From assembly GCA_024114885.1 (NCBI GenBank), contig CP099418.1, positions 4,960,001 to 5,024,000 of the forward strand: a stretch of DNA of 64,000 nucleotides. The letters run 5' to 3'. The stretch comes from Septoria linicola (taxonomy: Eukaryota; Ascomycota; Dothideomycetes; Mycosphaerellales; Mycosphaerellaceae). The notes below the pieces were generated by a model that was given only the letters and a program-made list of their open reading frames with translations, was not told where the DNA came from and ran no database searches. Shown piece by piece: positions 21,469 to 32,751 of the stretch. The translations under genes and the position numbers were made by a program. Every line of letters begins with the position of its first letter. Position 1 is the stretch's first letter.

Positions 21469-22746
21469 TCATTCGGAATCTCCATTGGGTCCGAATAGAC
21501 TGACGCCAGCGAGGGCAGCGCCAAGGTGGCCAAAATCCGAGATTCGCCTACGACCGAAGACCTGGACAGCTTCTCCATGCGGCCACTGTACGACGCCTGT
21601 GTACACTGACAGGAAACTGACGATCCCAAAGGAAGTGGTCGCTGTGAGGACCAGTGTCTGCAGATTCCTGTAGAAGAATGGATGCCACTTTGAGTTCCGC
21701 AGGTCCAGCTTGTGGGGCTGTCCGAGGATAGGTATTTGACTCCACAGTCCAATACGTAAGCTATGCAGTGTTTCTGGTATGGTTGATCTGGGTGATGCAC
21801 TCCATGGAAGTGACATTCTGTGCCTCCGTCGCAGCTCCTGCACGTTCGCAGATGTATCGCACTTGCCTAATGCTAGCACGTGCTCAACGTTGGCCGATAG
21901 GGCAAGGCTCTTGTGCAAACGTTCTATGTACGCAGCCAGGCGTTTGTACTTGCGCCGCATGGTCGATGCGAGCCAATCTTGAGGAAGCCGGGGGAAAAGC
22001 ATCAAGCTGAGAGAGCCTGCGACGAGACAATCGACAGCACTCGGCTCCTCTGTATCCAGTAGGAATTGCTTGTCACCCAGCATGTCCTGCAAAGGCTCAA
22101 AGAAATTGTCGGCCAGAGCATTTAGCTTGAACACAGCAGCATGCTCGGGCTTTTGCAGTAAGCTGCGAAGTGTCTCTTTGCCGCCCAGCAGCAGACTTGC
22201 TCGCTTCTGTGTTGCGGCTTCAAATTTCTGCTCCTTGCCGACCCCATCAAAGCCCTCTGGCCGATTGCTCATGTCCTCGTGCACGTTGTCCACATCGATG
22301 CTCGATATGCCCAGATGGTCGGTCCTATTGCGCGCAGCATTGCGCTTTTGCGGTGGCAAAGTATAGTTCGCATGCCACGGCAGGATCTTGCTATATGCAG
22401 GCCGAGTAGCAAGACGATAGTTCTCAAAGCCAACGTAGAGAGAAATGTCCAGGAGGGTTTGGGCGCTGTTCTCGATGAAAGATGCTATGGCCACTGCATC
22501 TGCACGCTGCTGTCTATCAAGTTGATCTTTGATGATGCGCTTGTCGGTCAGATGGCGCACAATGCTGTTGAAGCCGGACACTTTGGCCGTTCCATCGACC
22601 AGATGAGGTAGTGGTCGGCTCTCATCGTGAGTGGGGATGATTTCGTAGTCGGTCGGTACGTATAGCTGTAAGAGAGCTACAGCAGCGATACATTGAGCAT
22701 CGATCGAGGCGAGGCCAAAAGCTGGTCCCAAGATGAAGAGCTTCAT
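21469..22746 (-). CDS. SAM37: mitochondrial sorting and assembly subunit Sam37 / metaxin-like
   Basis: An intronless ORF of 425 codons from the ATG at 22746. The N-terminus (MKLFILGPAFGLASIDAQCI) and the following thioredoxin/GST-like part with PLPHLVDG and VSGFNSIVRHLTD match the Tom37/metaxin family. A GST-C-like helical half follows, including EPSAVDCLVAGSLSLMLF. A hydrophobic segment sits near the C-terminus at about residues 363-390 (LVLTATTSFGIVSFLSVYTG), consistent with an outer-membrane anchor. Sam37 works with Sam50 and Sam35 to insert beta-barrel proteins into the mitochondrial outer membrane. That role is family knowledge. The gene is tail-to-head with the amidase on the same strand. 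Confidence 0.85.
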   Translation of the reverse strand: MKLFILGPAFGLASIDAQCIAAVALLQLYVPTDYEIIPTHDESRPLPHLVDGTAKVSGFNSIVRHLTDKRIIKDQLDRQQRADAVAIASFIENSAQTLLDISLYVGFENYRLATRPAYSKILPWHANYTLPPQKRNAARNRTDHLGISSIDVDNVHEDMSNRPEGFDGVGKEQKFEAATQKRASLLLGGKETLRSLLQKPEHAAVFKLNALADNFFEPLQDMLGDKQFLLDTEEPSAVDCLVAGSLSLMLFPRLPQDWLASTMRRKYKRLAAYIERLHKSLALSANVEHVLALGKCDTSANVQELRRRHRMSLPWSASPRSTIPETLHSLRIGLWSQIPILGQPHKLDLRNSKWHPFFYRNLQTLVLTATTSFGIVSFLSVYTGVVQWPHGEAVQVFGRRRISDFGHLGAALAGVSLFGPNGDSE

Positions 22747-23158
22747 CGTGGGTGTTGAGCAGCAGTCTAGACGTGCTGTCTACAAAAATCCCAAAGACTC
22801 GCGGAACGCGTTTGGAGGAAGCTCTGACCGCGTCGGCGGCTTTTCCTCTTTCGGCAGTCCGGTGAGCTTCCTCCCTGGTCTTTCCGACCTCCTCAGACAT
22901 CCTGGAACTGTCACCGATACACTTCATCATGTTCTTCCATATGCCATCTACTCGCGCGCACGATGCCCCGTTCTAGTCAGGAGACCTTTCAAGGTCAATG
23001 ACAAGCGTACACGCGAGTCGATGTGTGAGAAATTGAGGTCGACCTTAGAGGACGACCTCCGCGGGTTGCAGGACACATCCGCAATGCCTGTAGCGCTCGA
23101 TGGGTCGACGAAGTTCGCAGCTGTCTTCATCCGCCGTCGACGGAGCACGAAGCACCAT
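22747..23158. other. intergenic region
   Basis: About 410 nt between the amidase stop and the SAM37 start on the same strand, presumably terminator plus SAM37 promoter. A plus-strand open frame crossing it is antisense to the amidase and is regarded as a shadow. Confidence 0.45.
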
Positions 23159-24265
23159 CTAATTCACAACATACTTCTTAGTCGGTCTCGCAATCCCACC
23201 CCCCGTCCCATCAACAACCTTGACATCCTCCTCTCCCACCTGCCTATACTCCCCCTTCACCAAATCCTGCATATACGTATACGGACAATCCCTCGCGCCA
23301 CCCTCCACAGCCGCATACCCCCGATGCCCAAACTGATACAAATTATTCTCCACGCTCCAATTATCCCTCTTCTCCTTGGCATCACCTTTCCGGATCTCAC
23401 ATGCAAAAATCTCATCAGCAGAATTGTTGCCATGCTTTACAATCTCACCCTCAGGATTGCAAAACATGGCTTCGCCCATACTGTTGAATGTGCCGTCGCT
23501 GCCGGCTAAGGCGACGCTGACGGTCCACATGGTGTTGCAGAAGGCGTTAGACTGGTTGGTGAATTTCCAGCTTTCTTTGATCGGGCTTGTGTAACCTGCA
23601 GTCCGAATCATGATTTCGGCGCCCTTGTAAGCGCATTCACGTGCCATTTCGGGGAATTGGCCATCGTGGCAGATGATGTGGGCGATGGGTGTGCCGTTGG
23701 GGCCCTTGAATACTGGGATACCTCGATTTCCGGGGTACTGATTCACGGAGAAAAGGTTGTGTTAGCCTGTGTGTGCTATAGAACTTTTCGAGAAAACGCA
23801 AAGCAACCACGTTCAGGGTGCGATTATGCTGAGTCGCTGACCTACCCATGGTTCGACAGGGATCCAGGGGTGCATCTTGCGATAATAGTTGACAATCTCG
23901 CCAGAGCTGTTGATGACGATGCCAGTGTTCCAAGGCATGCCAAGGTCGTTCTTCTCCATGATGGAGAAACAGCCCCAGATCTTGTGCTGGACGCATGCTT
24001 GTTTGAACGCGTCGACTTCGGGCCCGTCTAGAGTACACATGATCGATGCATCGATTGACATACTGAGTCCGTGTATGCAGTACTCTGGGAAGACAATTAA
24101 GTCCATAAGTGGATAGCTTCGACGAGCTTTTCCAACAAGCTGGCAGACATGTTTCGTAGCGTTTGCAAGTTGCTCTGGTGACTGGACATCGAACAGCTGC
24201 GACTGGCACACTCCAATTACGAGTGAATTGGCGCTGGACCGGTTGAGGCCGCCAAGACCAGACAT
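23159..24265 (-). CDS. formamidase / aliphatic amidase (nitrilase superfamily), 2 exons
   Basis: Exons 24265-23846 and 23737-23159 join in phase 0 across a 108-nt GT-AG intron and give 332 residues, close to the 330-350 usual for this group. The start MSGLGGLNRS is the characteristic N-terminus of aliphatic amidase/formamidase; the frame is also open 22 codons upstream to another ATG. The catalytic triad is visible: Glu61 (VFPEYCIHG), Lys130 (NYYRKMHPW) and Cys163 (IICHDGQFPEMARECAYKG). The segment IPVEPW + YPGNRGIPVF is rebuilt exactly by the splice. Members hydrolyse short amides such as formamide to ammonia and the acid in the cytosol, for nitrogen supply. Formamide is the likeliest substrate but is inferred. 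Confidence 0.9.
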
Positions 24266-26911
24266 GTTCGCAAGACAGGCTTGAGGATAGAAAACAGCTG
24301 GTTTTGATGGCTGCAGTCTGCTTCCAAACACTGTGGAACTAGATCAATGGCATTTGTAACGCTGGTAGCATAGAAAAAGGTCAGTGAAGTCAAGTGGGAA
24401 TTTGATGCCCCGCAGATAAGCCAGATCGTCATTGGTCATAGTCCAAACACGGAGAGATAGGTTGCTGCAGTCTGCAATGCCGCCAAAAGGCACGAGAAAG
24501 TCCAAGGCAACATATTCTGGCGTTACTTGATATCAAGTGACGTGACGAGTTGTATGTGAAATGTCGCAAGAAGACATGAGCGAGGAAGAGACCTGCCTTC
24601 GACTGAGGTCAAAGGCCTGACTCGTGGATCGACAAGGCTCCTTGCTAGATGGCGATCAGACCACTTCGTCCGAACTTGCCAGTGTCCCAAAGCTACAAAT
24701 GCCAGGAGAGCCTGCGAACACCTCGAGCATGGCTAGCTGGCAGAGGATTAGTTGCAGTGCATCTTGCATTGTGACCTCTACTCCCGGGAATCATTGTAAC
24801 CAAATGCCGTATCGATGACCAAATGGCTCAGCAGCGCATAGCATGCAGCGAACAAAGATAGCCCACCTCATAGAGACGATGGCCGTCGATCTGGATTCTT
24901 TGGGACGAAGTAGGCTCTCAGCGAAGCGTCTGACGCCCTGCGAGGTGGATGCCAAGGACCAGCGTCCTAGGTCATGAATATGGCTGGGGAGTCGAGCATG
25001 GGGCGGCGGAGGACGCGAGTAAGTGTTTGATCCACCTCATTCGACGCGAAAATAATGCAACCAAAATGTATTGCTTCACACGCCTCTCACAGAACTCCGC
25101 TTAGCGAGACGTACATTCATTTAGAGCGTTGGTTGCACAGCAGACGCCACATGGCTGTTCGGGTCGCACATATTTCTGAGTGAATGTAGCTGAATGCTCG
25201 GGGGCATTTTACAACTCATGAATAAAGCACACCGCAGCCAGCTGTGTTTTGACGACCTCGTAAGTTCATGGAGAACCTAGACCTTGACTAATCGTCTTCT
25301 GAGTGTCCTGAGGATGATGAGATAGGTGTAGGATCTGTGGTGCTGGGCTTTTCTCGTGCCGTCGCATGTCGCTCAAAGTCCACGGCATAGGCGAAGGTAG
25401 ATTCGCGGGCCACAGGGTATGTCAGGATGAGCTTCTCCATGTGGACTTTGCAGATATGTCCTGGACCGACGGCGACTACTCAGGAATGTCAGAGGTGACA
25501 CCCGCTATTGGACTTCTAATTCCTTCTTGGCTCCATATCGGGGACAGTCGCGTTCCACCGAGATTGGCTGAGCACGCGAGAGGCGTCGCTACCAAACAAC
25601 ATCAAGCTGCGTTTCGAGACATTGCTCCATGCGAGATCCAAACACAACAGGCCTGTCGGCGCATATGACAGCGAGTAACATGGATGTATGCTAGATACGA
25701 TCGAAAAGTGCCGTCTGCCGAGGAGGGTTCGTGCAAGAAAGAAGTGTGTTTTCCAAATACATCGACAGGGTCCCGTAAGCACAGAAGTCGTGGCAATTTT
25801 CGTCGCACCAACACAATCGTTGAATACTGGCGTCTTCCGATTGCAGGCTTATCGTGGCGTCAGACGAGCGCGGGGTTGGCGAGCAAGGCTCATACTGTAG
25901 CAGTGTCTCCATGAACGTTATGTGTCGTGTCTGAGGCAGTCCATGGCTCATTGCGTGGTTGGCGACTTGTATGCGTGAGCACGATTAGCCGAAAAATGGA
26001 GAACTCAGATCTCGGGCGACTAGGAAACTGTTTCCGGCATTCCCATTGGCACAAGCTGTCATCGATCGGCCAGGTTCTGCTTGCGCACGCCAGTCTAGCC
26101 TTGACCTCACTCGCTTCATGCAGCGGAAGCTGTATTGGAGATCGAGGTGGATGCCCTGACATGGGTGAGATGCAGCGGCGACGGGGCAGAGCTCGATACG
26201 CAGCGTTGGCACTCGCGGATGAACGCATGGACTCTGGCCGCACGTGTGAAAACGCCTTGGCTTGACGCTGAGACATCAGCTTTCTGGTTGTGGCGCCAGG
26301 TGCTCCCAGTGGTCAGGCTTCGTATGGGATGGTGAGTAGACGAGGCCGAGATGGCGACGAACATGCCATCTCTGTGGACGGCCGAGAACCGGTTCACGTT
26401 CAGACTGCTCCTGATCCGAACAAGACCACGTTCCGTGGTGGCCACGTTGAAAAACAGTGGGCCATCATGGCAGGCAGGTCGCGCGTTGAAGAACAGCTAT
26501 AAGGTTTGGCATCGCTCGAAGTCTGCTGTTGCCATGATCGCCAGCCCACGAGCCTTGTGGTCCAGCTCTCGCACTAACGTGCTGTACTCGCAAACTACTA
26601 CTTCTTTGCCGACGGCACACTCCAGCACACACTTTTCATATTGGTGGTGACTTCCACCTACTACACATTGACCTTGTTGTTGACGATTCGTCGTTTGTGC
26701 AACATCGACCTAATTGGTGCTGTCCTCATTGCGCCTTCCTCGACGAGGACGAGGGCTGTACCTGCCTGGAAGAACAAAACTTTGACGCTGTATCTTCGAT
26801 CGGACCTCACGCCATCTTCCGGTTTCCTACACCGACCTCGAGCGGTCCTCTTTACGGCGTCCTGAGGACCTTCGTTCTTGCCACCAAGTTCTGCGACGTC
26901 TCTTCGCCATC
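24266..26911. other. 2.6-kb region with no supported gene
   Basis: This is the longest gap in the window, between divergent genes. It holds several short ORFs on both strands; the best ATG-started one, at 25366-25668 plus, has 100 codons and no recognisable motif. Base composition looks like the rest and no transposon relic or tandem array is seen. The last 300 nt or so, before the RGS gene, are pyrimidine-rich and are probably its promoter and leader. Confidence 0.45.
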
Positions 26912-28373
26912 ATGGTCTACTCACTGGGCTACCGTCGTCCTGCGTACGTCAGTGCTGGCTCGTCCCGCAATTCGCTCAATGGCGACGAGAAGCAAAAGTC
27001 CATCAACGAGTCGGTCTCTTCTGGCATTTCTGGCATGAGCCATGGCATTCCAGCTGCGCTTTCCTTTGATCGCATCATTGCTGGTGGAACGTGTCCTGTG
27101 AGTAGACTCCCGTATTGTATTGAGCTTCATGCTGACTATGACCAGCCTGTCACCTTGCGCGAGTTCATGAATTACCTCAAGTATATCGAGTATGCTGCAG
27201 AGAACTTGCAATTCTTCCTCTGGTACAAGGACTATGCTTCTCGCTGGGAGCAACTCAAGGGCAGCGAGAGAGCATTGGCGCCAGAGTGGAAGTCTTCTCC
27301 GGAAGCTGATGCCACTGTCTCAGCCAAAGGTCCCAAGCGAGTAGCACCGCAGATCGCAGAAGTGCTCAAAGGAACCGACTTTGGCGATGGCCCAAGGCCA
27401 ACTACCGAACGTGTTGATCCCTTCAACACTCCACCAATGTCAGGCTCGTTCGACGACAAGCGAGATTATGCCTCGGAATATGCCTCCTCCATGGGTGACG
27501 ATAAGACGCTGAGCAGTAGCAATGGCAACAGCCATCGCACCGTCACTGATCACGCCTTTGATGAAGCCGGCATGAAGTGGAAACCATGTATGTCATCACT
27601 ATCTTCTCTGTTGCACACTTTTGAGCATATACTGATCGTGTTTAGTCACTACCCAGCCATACCGTGACGAGGTCTCTCGCATTGTGAGCATCTACATTGC
27701 TGAAGGCAGTCCGCGCGAGCTCAATCTTTCTTCGCGTGAGCGACAGACTGTGTTGCACGCCCTCCAGCATACCACCCATCCAAGTGCCTTCAATACCATT
27801 GTCACTAGTGTGGAGTTCTCGCTACGCAAGCAAGCTCACCCCAACTTCATCCGTTGGACCATCTGCAATGGCAACAGACCACGCGTGATCTTTGCTCGTG
27901 GTCTCGGTATCTCCCTCATGGTCATTGGTCTGGTCGCCAACATCTTGATTACCTTAAGCTCGGCTGGGAGGGGATGGAGAGTTTTGCCAATCATTGCGTG
28001 GCTCCTGGGTATCTCGACCTTGATTGCTGCATGGAAAGGCATGTGCGTCGTGCTTCATGGCATGCACCACCGACACGTACGACCATGGGAGCTGTTCTCG
28101 GACGAGTCAGAGGATCAGTTGAACGAGAAGTGGGAGTCCAAAGAGACTCTTGTGTCCAGCTCGCGCAACTCGTTTGAGGAGGAGCCCTGGGTACCTCGCT
28201 ATAAGAAGCGGAACGTCGTTCGGAAAATCTTCGACCGTGAACTCTGGGTTCAGGAGCCTGCACTTCGCCAGATCCAAGACACCATCTTCCTCCAATCTCT
28301 TCTTGGAGCATTTGTGGCATCCGCCATCATAGTGGGGATCTTTTGTGCGGTGCCTCATGGCAACCTCTTCTAG
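26912..28373 (+). CDS. RGS-domain protein with three C-terminal membrane segments, 3 exons
   Basis: Exons 26912-27097, 27146-27587 and 27646-28373 give 451 residues. It starts MVYSLGYRRPAYVSA. The RGS domain begins LSFDRIIAGGTCP, and removing the 48-nt first intron joins it to PVTLREFMNYLKYIEYAAEN then LQFFLWYKDY. A charged, probably disordered insert of about 95 residues separates it from the second half, FTTQPYRDEVSRIVSIYIAE through LQHTTHPSAF, which spans the second (58-nt) intron. Hydrophobic segments follow at about 290-314, 322-347 and 423-446. RGS plus a C-terminal membrane region is the layout of fungal Rax1/RgsA-type regulators; which one needs a phylogeny. It probably limits G-alpha signalling from a membrane. 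Confidence 0.87.
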
Positions 28374-29166
28374 TCGCGAAACGCGATTTCGAGACAGAGG
28401 ACAGCATTGTATTACTACGACTGACGAGCATCTATCGAGAGAAGCGATATGAACAATTCACTGTACGGTACAACATGGCGTTCGGGGTGAACGATATTGG
28501 AACGATGGCGAAGGTACACTACAGGCGTTGATCGGCTGGTATACCCTTTCACTTACCACGAGTATTGCAACTCGATCTGGCGCTGGAAGTTGATTTTGAG
28601 AGCAGCTCAAAAGAGGCTTCAGAAAAGCTGTATCACGTGACAGAAGGCAGGAAAAAGCTGCTCATGCATATCAATTCACTGCTTCTTCCACATTGTCGCC
28701 ATCTTACGGCGGCGACATGGAGTCGCTGGCCGTGAGGAGGTGTATTCACTGTTCCTCGGTTTCACGAGTGGTCTGGCCGACGCCACTGTACTCTCTGCCG
28801 TGTGTTGTGCGACTTCAGCAAGCCACGATTTTAGTGCTAAGAATAGGTGACCCTGGTCATTCTTTATCTCAGCTTGAATGCTTGGATGCTGCAGGAACGT
28901 GAACTGATCGACACGAAATATTCTGCGATGTACACAGAACAACACAGCACAGCGGTAGTCGGTTCCAAAGTCCAGCTCCTAGACATAATCATGAAGTACT
29001 ACCTCGTACTGTTTCGTCTCCATTGACATCTTTCTCAAGGCTAGATTCAGCTCTTTCGTCACCGCGTCCCTGAAATCGAGCTATACAGCTAAGTTAGCTG
29101 TCCATTGACCAACAGAAACTCTTGTTCACATTCCTCACACGACACAATAGAGTCCCAGCACCCACA
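28374..29166. other. intergenic region upstream of GNA1
   Basis: About 0.8 kb. The GNA1 frame is open upstream to 29122 with another ATG, but the chosen start at 29167 fits the family better. No other feature is seen. Confidence 0.4.
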
Positions 29167-29836
29167 ATGTCCTCTTCTACCAATGGCGAAGGCACCGCAG
29201 CAGCGACCAGCGACGCGCTCTTTTCTCCCGCCCTGATCTCTCCTCAAGTCGCCAATGAGCTGCCCGAAGGCTACACAGTGCGACCTCTCCAGCGAAGCGA
29301 TTTCGAGCAAGGCTTTCTCGATGTCTTGCGAGTCTTGACACAGGTGGGCGAGATCACGAAAGAGGAGTTTGAGCAGAGATTCGATGAGATGAAGGGCAGC
29401 ACGAGCGATGTGCAGAGCGCGACAGTGGCAGGCAGTATGAAGGCGAATGCGGGCGGCTATCATATTCTGGTCATTTTGGATGCGGATAAGAAGATTGTCG
29501 GGACGGGTGCGCTGATTGTGGAGAAGAAGTTGTGAGTATTGTCAATGGCCGCGATGGCTAGAGTTCAGGTGAAGTGTAGGAAGGAAAGACTAATTATGTG
29601 CTCACAGCATTCACCATCTCGGACTTGTTGGTCACATTGAAGATATTGCGGTGACGAAGGATCAGCAGGGGAAGAAACTGGGACTGAGGATAATCCAGGC
29701 TCTCGACTACCTGGCTGAGCGCGTGGGATGCTATAAGACGATTCTGGATTGCTCAGAGGCGAACGAGGGATTCTATGTCAAGTGTGGCTACAAGAGAGCA
29801 GGCTTGCAGATGGCGCACTACTACAACAAGTCGTGA
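29167..29836 (+). CDS. GNA1: glucosamine 6-phosphate N-acetyltransferase, 2 exons
   Basis: Exons 29167-29531 and 29608-29836, split within the Phe codon of EKKFIHHLG by a 76-nt GT-AG intron, give 197 residues. It is a GNAT-fold enzyme with the Gna1 hallmarks: VRPLQRSDFEQGFLDVLRVL near the N-terminus, ILDADKKIVGTGALIVEKK, then GHIEDIAVTKDQQGKKLG (the acetyl-CoA pyrophosphate-binding loop) and YKTILDCSEANEGFYVKCGY. Gna1 transfers acetyl from acetyl-CoA to glucosamine 6-phosphate, the second step to UDP-GlcNAc, which feeds chitin, GPI anchors and N-glycans. An N-terminal extension of about 35 residues relative to yeast is typical of filamentous fungi. Confidence 0.93.
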
Positions 29837-30338
29837 GTGCGAACCAACTGAAGGGGTATGGTATGTAGGAGATGATGCCATGACAGTAAGTGCACGACGG
29901 TGATGTGAGCAGGCTGAATGAGGCAGTGCCCGCGAACGTCTGGACGAGGTACAGCTCATGAAATGGGAGGCGAATTATCTATACAGCATAGATCCTAGAT
30001 ACGCGGACAGAGATCCAGATCTGAACGCTAACTAGCAGCACTTCATGTGCAGGCGTGATGATCATTCTGCAGACGCTGTGGGGCGCCAAGCGATTGCTAC
30101 TTCCATCTCACTTCACCAGCTTACTGCATGCACTCGGTGACAACATTAACAGAAGACGTGCTACAGCCCCGCCGGACGCACTTCGAAAGTAGCCTTACTG
30201 CGTACAGCTATTTCAATTTATCAGGCTAAGCTGAACCGCGAAAGTCTTTGAGCAGAGATATCGCCATCACGGCAATACTGATTTGAGACACCACTGGAAG
30301 CGAAGCACGCTGAGCCGCGACGTTCCTATCATCAACTC
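29837..30338. other. intergenic region
   Basis: About 500 nt between GNA1 and TRM44 on the same strand; no gene or repeat seen. Confidence 0.4.
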
Positions 30339-32429
30339 ATGGGGAATCCACCCGCAGAACATAAGAAGCCCAACGGCAATGCTATCACGCCACCCACGAA
30401 GCCGGCTTTCGAGCCCAAGGACAAGACTCAGATCAAACGATCGATATCACTTCCCGATGAGCTATGGCACTCAGTACTCGAATGCCCATGCACATTCCCA
30501 ACGAGCATATTCAATACTGTAATGCTAAACCTCATCAAAAATCCAAACATCACCTCGAGTCATCTCTTCCGAGCAGACATCTTCTATGACAGTGAGAACG
30601 ATCACAACTTCAACCCGGATGATGGATCAGATCCGTACAAGGAAGGACTTGTGCGACATCTGAAAGCTGATCTCAAGCCAACAAAGGTAGCATGGCCAGA
30701 CTTTCGACTAGAGCGGACGATCGTGAGACAGCTGATTCCGAGAAATCCTCAGCTTGACAAGCCGCTTGTGCAGACATGTCATGTTTTTCAGCAATACAAG
30801 TCAGACGGGAGTCAGACTGAAGAACGAACACTGGTTCTCTATATACCTCATGTGCTAAAACTCGAGGAAATGCCCTTCTATCATCCGACAGTCTCGCAGC
30901 TAGCTTTTCTTCACAGCTGCAGAAGCTCGTCGGGTGCCACAAGCCAAGCCACTCTACCGCCTGTTCAGGCTGAGCAGCCAACTCAGGGTACTCTCACGCT
31001 CTTGTATCGTCTCTTCCCAGATGAGACACTCACCACGAAGCTCGAACGCACAGCACTTAAACTTCTCCAAACAATCCACAAACACGGCCAAGGCCAATTG
31101 GTTGGCTACGAGAAGCGTGTTCACCACGATCAATTAATCCCACAAAAACGTTACCAAGACACTTACACACGCCTCAAGGCAAAGTACGGCCGCTACCTCA
31201 GCGAAAACTGGGTCGAAGTCACGGATCCTGGCAAGCACGTATTCGAAGACATCGGCATCGCTGCGTTCATGATTGAGCTCTGGAGGGATATGTATGCACA
31301 ACCTTTACAGGCCGTCAACAGCGATGTCGTATCGTCAGGCTCTACCTCAAACGAAGCGCAACAACACCTCCCACCGTTCCCAGGCTTCGTCGACATAGGC
31401 TGCGGCAATGGCATCCTCACCTACATCCTGATGTCCGAAGGCTACCCCGGCTCTGGCTTCGATGCCCGCCAACGCAAAACATGGTCCATCTTCCCCGCTG
31501 AAATCCAATCTCAACTTGAGCAAAAGATCCTTGTTCCAGCGATCCTGCAACAAGCAGTAACACCAAGCGATCCTGATTATTCTTCCTCGTCGTCATGGCA
31601 CTCCGGCATCTTCACCAACACCATCCAAAATAACGACCACTCAACGGATGCCGAGGGAGAAAAAAGAGGACCAGGAGACGGGAAAGAAGGGCCCTTCATC
31701 CTCTCCAACCACGCCGACGAACTCACGCCCTGGACACCCCTCCTCGCATACCTCAACAGATCCTCCTTCATCGTAATCCCCTGCTGCAGCCACGATCTCA
31801 GCGGCGCGAGATTTCGCGCTCCCGCACATACAGCTTCGACCCGAGAAGAGATTAAAGATGCCAAGGGGAAGGGAGCTAAGGGGAGAGTGGATCATCCGTT
31901 GGCGTTTGCTACTGCTGTCTCTCTTTCTGCTGCACCGAGGGGTGAAATGGACGAGGGCGGTAATGAAGGCAGGAGACTGCCTCAGCAGTGCCCGGACGAC
32001 GACTACGCAGTCGCCGGCGCAGCGCGAGGCGTCGAAGGCATGCATCTCAGTGGTGTTTCTCGTCAAGCCGCAGAAACAGGCTCTCTCACGAAAAGCCTCG
32101 CGCAGAAGAAAATGGCTTCTGCGTACTCCACACTGTGCTCATATGTCACGAGTCTAGCAGAAGAAGTCGGCTTTGAAGCGGAGAGTGATACATTGAGGAT
32201 TCCGAGTACGAGGAATGCGTGTATTGTTGGGAGGAGGAGGAGGAGGAGGAGGAGAAGGAGGTCAATGTTTGAGGGCACAGAGGATGTCGATGATGATGAT
32301 GAGACGAATCGAAGGCAGAGGATAGTAGAGTTGGTTGAGCGAGAGTTGAAGAAGGATATCGCCACAGTAGCGATGGATTGGATAGAGAGGGCGGAGAAGT
32401 TGATGAAGAAGCCTAGTAGTGGGCATTGA
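30339..32429 (+). CDS. TRM44: tRNA(Ser) uridine-44 2'-O-methyltransferase Trm44
   Basis: An intronless ORF of 696 codons from the ATG at 30339. Family markers are DPGKHVFEDIGIAAFMIELW and, at about residues 349-382, the SAM-binding motif FVDIGCGNGILTYILMSEGY with GFDARQRKTW directly after. Further on are NHADELTPWTPLL and FIVIPCCSHDLSG, also conserved in Trm44. The enzyme makes 2'-O-methyluridine at position 44 of serine tRNAs in the cytosol, using S-adenosylmethionine. The tail carries a ten-Arg run encoded by an AGG triplet repeat (about residues 632-641) followed by an acidic patch, which looks like a local expansion rather than part of the fold. A bases-rich insert around residues 430-450 is also low complexity. 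Confidence 0.9.
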   Translation: MGNPPAEHKKPNGNAITPPTKPAFEPKDKTQIKRSISLPDELWHSVLECPCTFPTSIFNTVMLNLIKNPNITSSHLFRADIFYDSENDHNFNPDDGSDPYKEGLVRHLKADLKPTKVAWPDFRLERTIVRQLIPRNPQLDKPLVQTCHVFQQYKSDGSQTEERTLVLYIPHVLKLEEMPFYHPTVSQLAFLHSCRSSSGATSQATLPPVQAEQPTQGTLTLLYRLFPDETLTTKLERTALKLLQTIHKHGQGQLVGYEKRVHHDQLIPQKRYQDTYTRLKAKYGRYLSENWVEVTDPGKHVFEDIGIAAFMIELWRDMYAQPLQAVNSDVVSSGSTSNEAQQHLPPFPGFVDIGCGNGILTYILMSEGYPGSGFDARQRKTWSIFPAEIQSQLEQKILVPAILQQAVTPSDPDYSSSSSWHSGIFTNTIQNNDHSTDAEGEKRGPGDGKEGPFILSNHADELTPWTPLLAYLNRSSFIVIPCCSHDLSGARFRAPAHTASTREEIKDAKGKGAKGRVDHPLAFATAVSLSAAPRGEMDEGGNEGRRLPQQCPDDDYAVAGAARGVEGMHLSGVSRQAAETGSLTKSLAQKKMASAYSTLCSYVTSLAEEVGFEAESDTLRIPSTRNACIVGRRRRRRRRRRSMFEGTEDVDDDDETNRRQRIVELVERELKKDIATVAMDWIERAEKLMKKPSSGH
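32231..32261 (+). repeat. AGG triplet tract in TRM44
   Basis: A nearly pure run of gag/agg triplets of about 31 nt that encodes consecutive arginines in the Trm44 tail. Such tracts vary easily in length. Confidence 0.8.
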
Positions 32430-32751
32430 GGATACATTATAGTATGGAGACTATCCTGGTATCATTGTTGCCCTGCAAGCAGATATCTGTGCTTAGGTTC
32501 CTGAGTACGTTTCGACGATTCGCTCAAGAGCAGCGTAGTGAAAGCGTGGGATGTGTCAGAGGCATGATCGTCAGGTCGTCGTCGTTGTCTTCGTCGTCTG
32601 CGTAGATCAGGGCAATCATGGACCTTGTATCTTTGCTCGCGCTGTGAGGCTCGTGACGCTATTGCTTCGGTGCAGATGCGGCTGCGGCGCGGTCTGTGAA
32701 GGCATATCAGCTACCGTCTCGATGTACTATCAGCTACGCATGTCTCACCTC
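32430..32751. other. convergent 3' intergenic region
   Basis: About 320 nt between the stops of TRM44 and the glycine-zipper gene; it should hold both polyadenylation regions. Nothing else is recognised. Confidence 0.4.

Noticed and set aside
25366..25668. 100-codon ATG-started plus-strand ORF in the 2.6-kb gap
   Set aside because: No homology signal by eye; random ORFs of this size are expected at this GC content.
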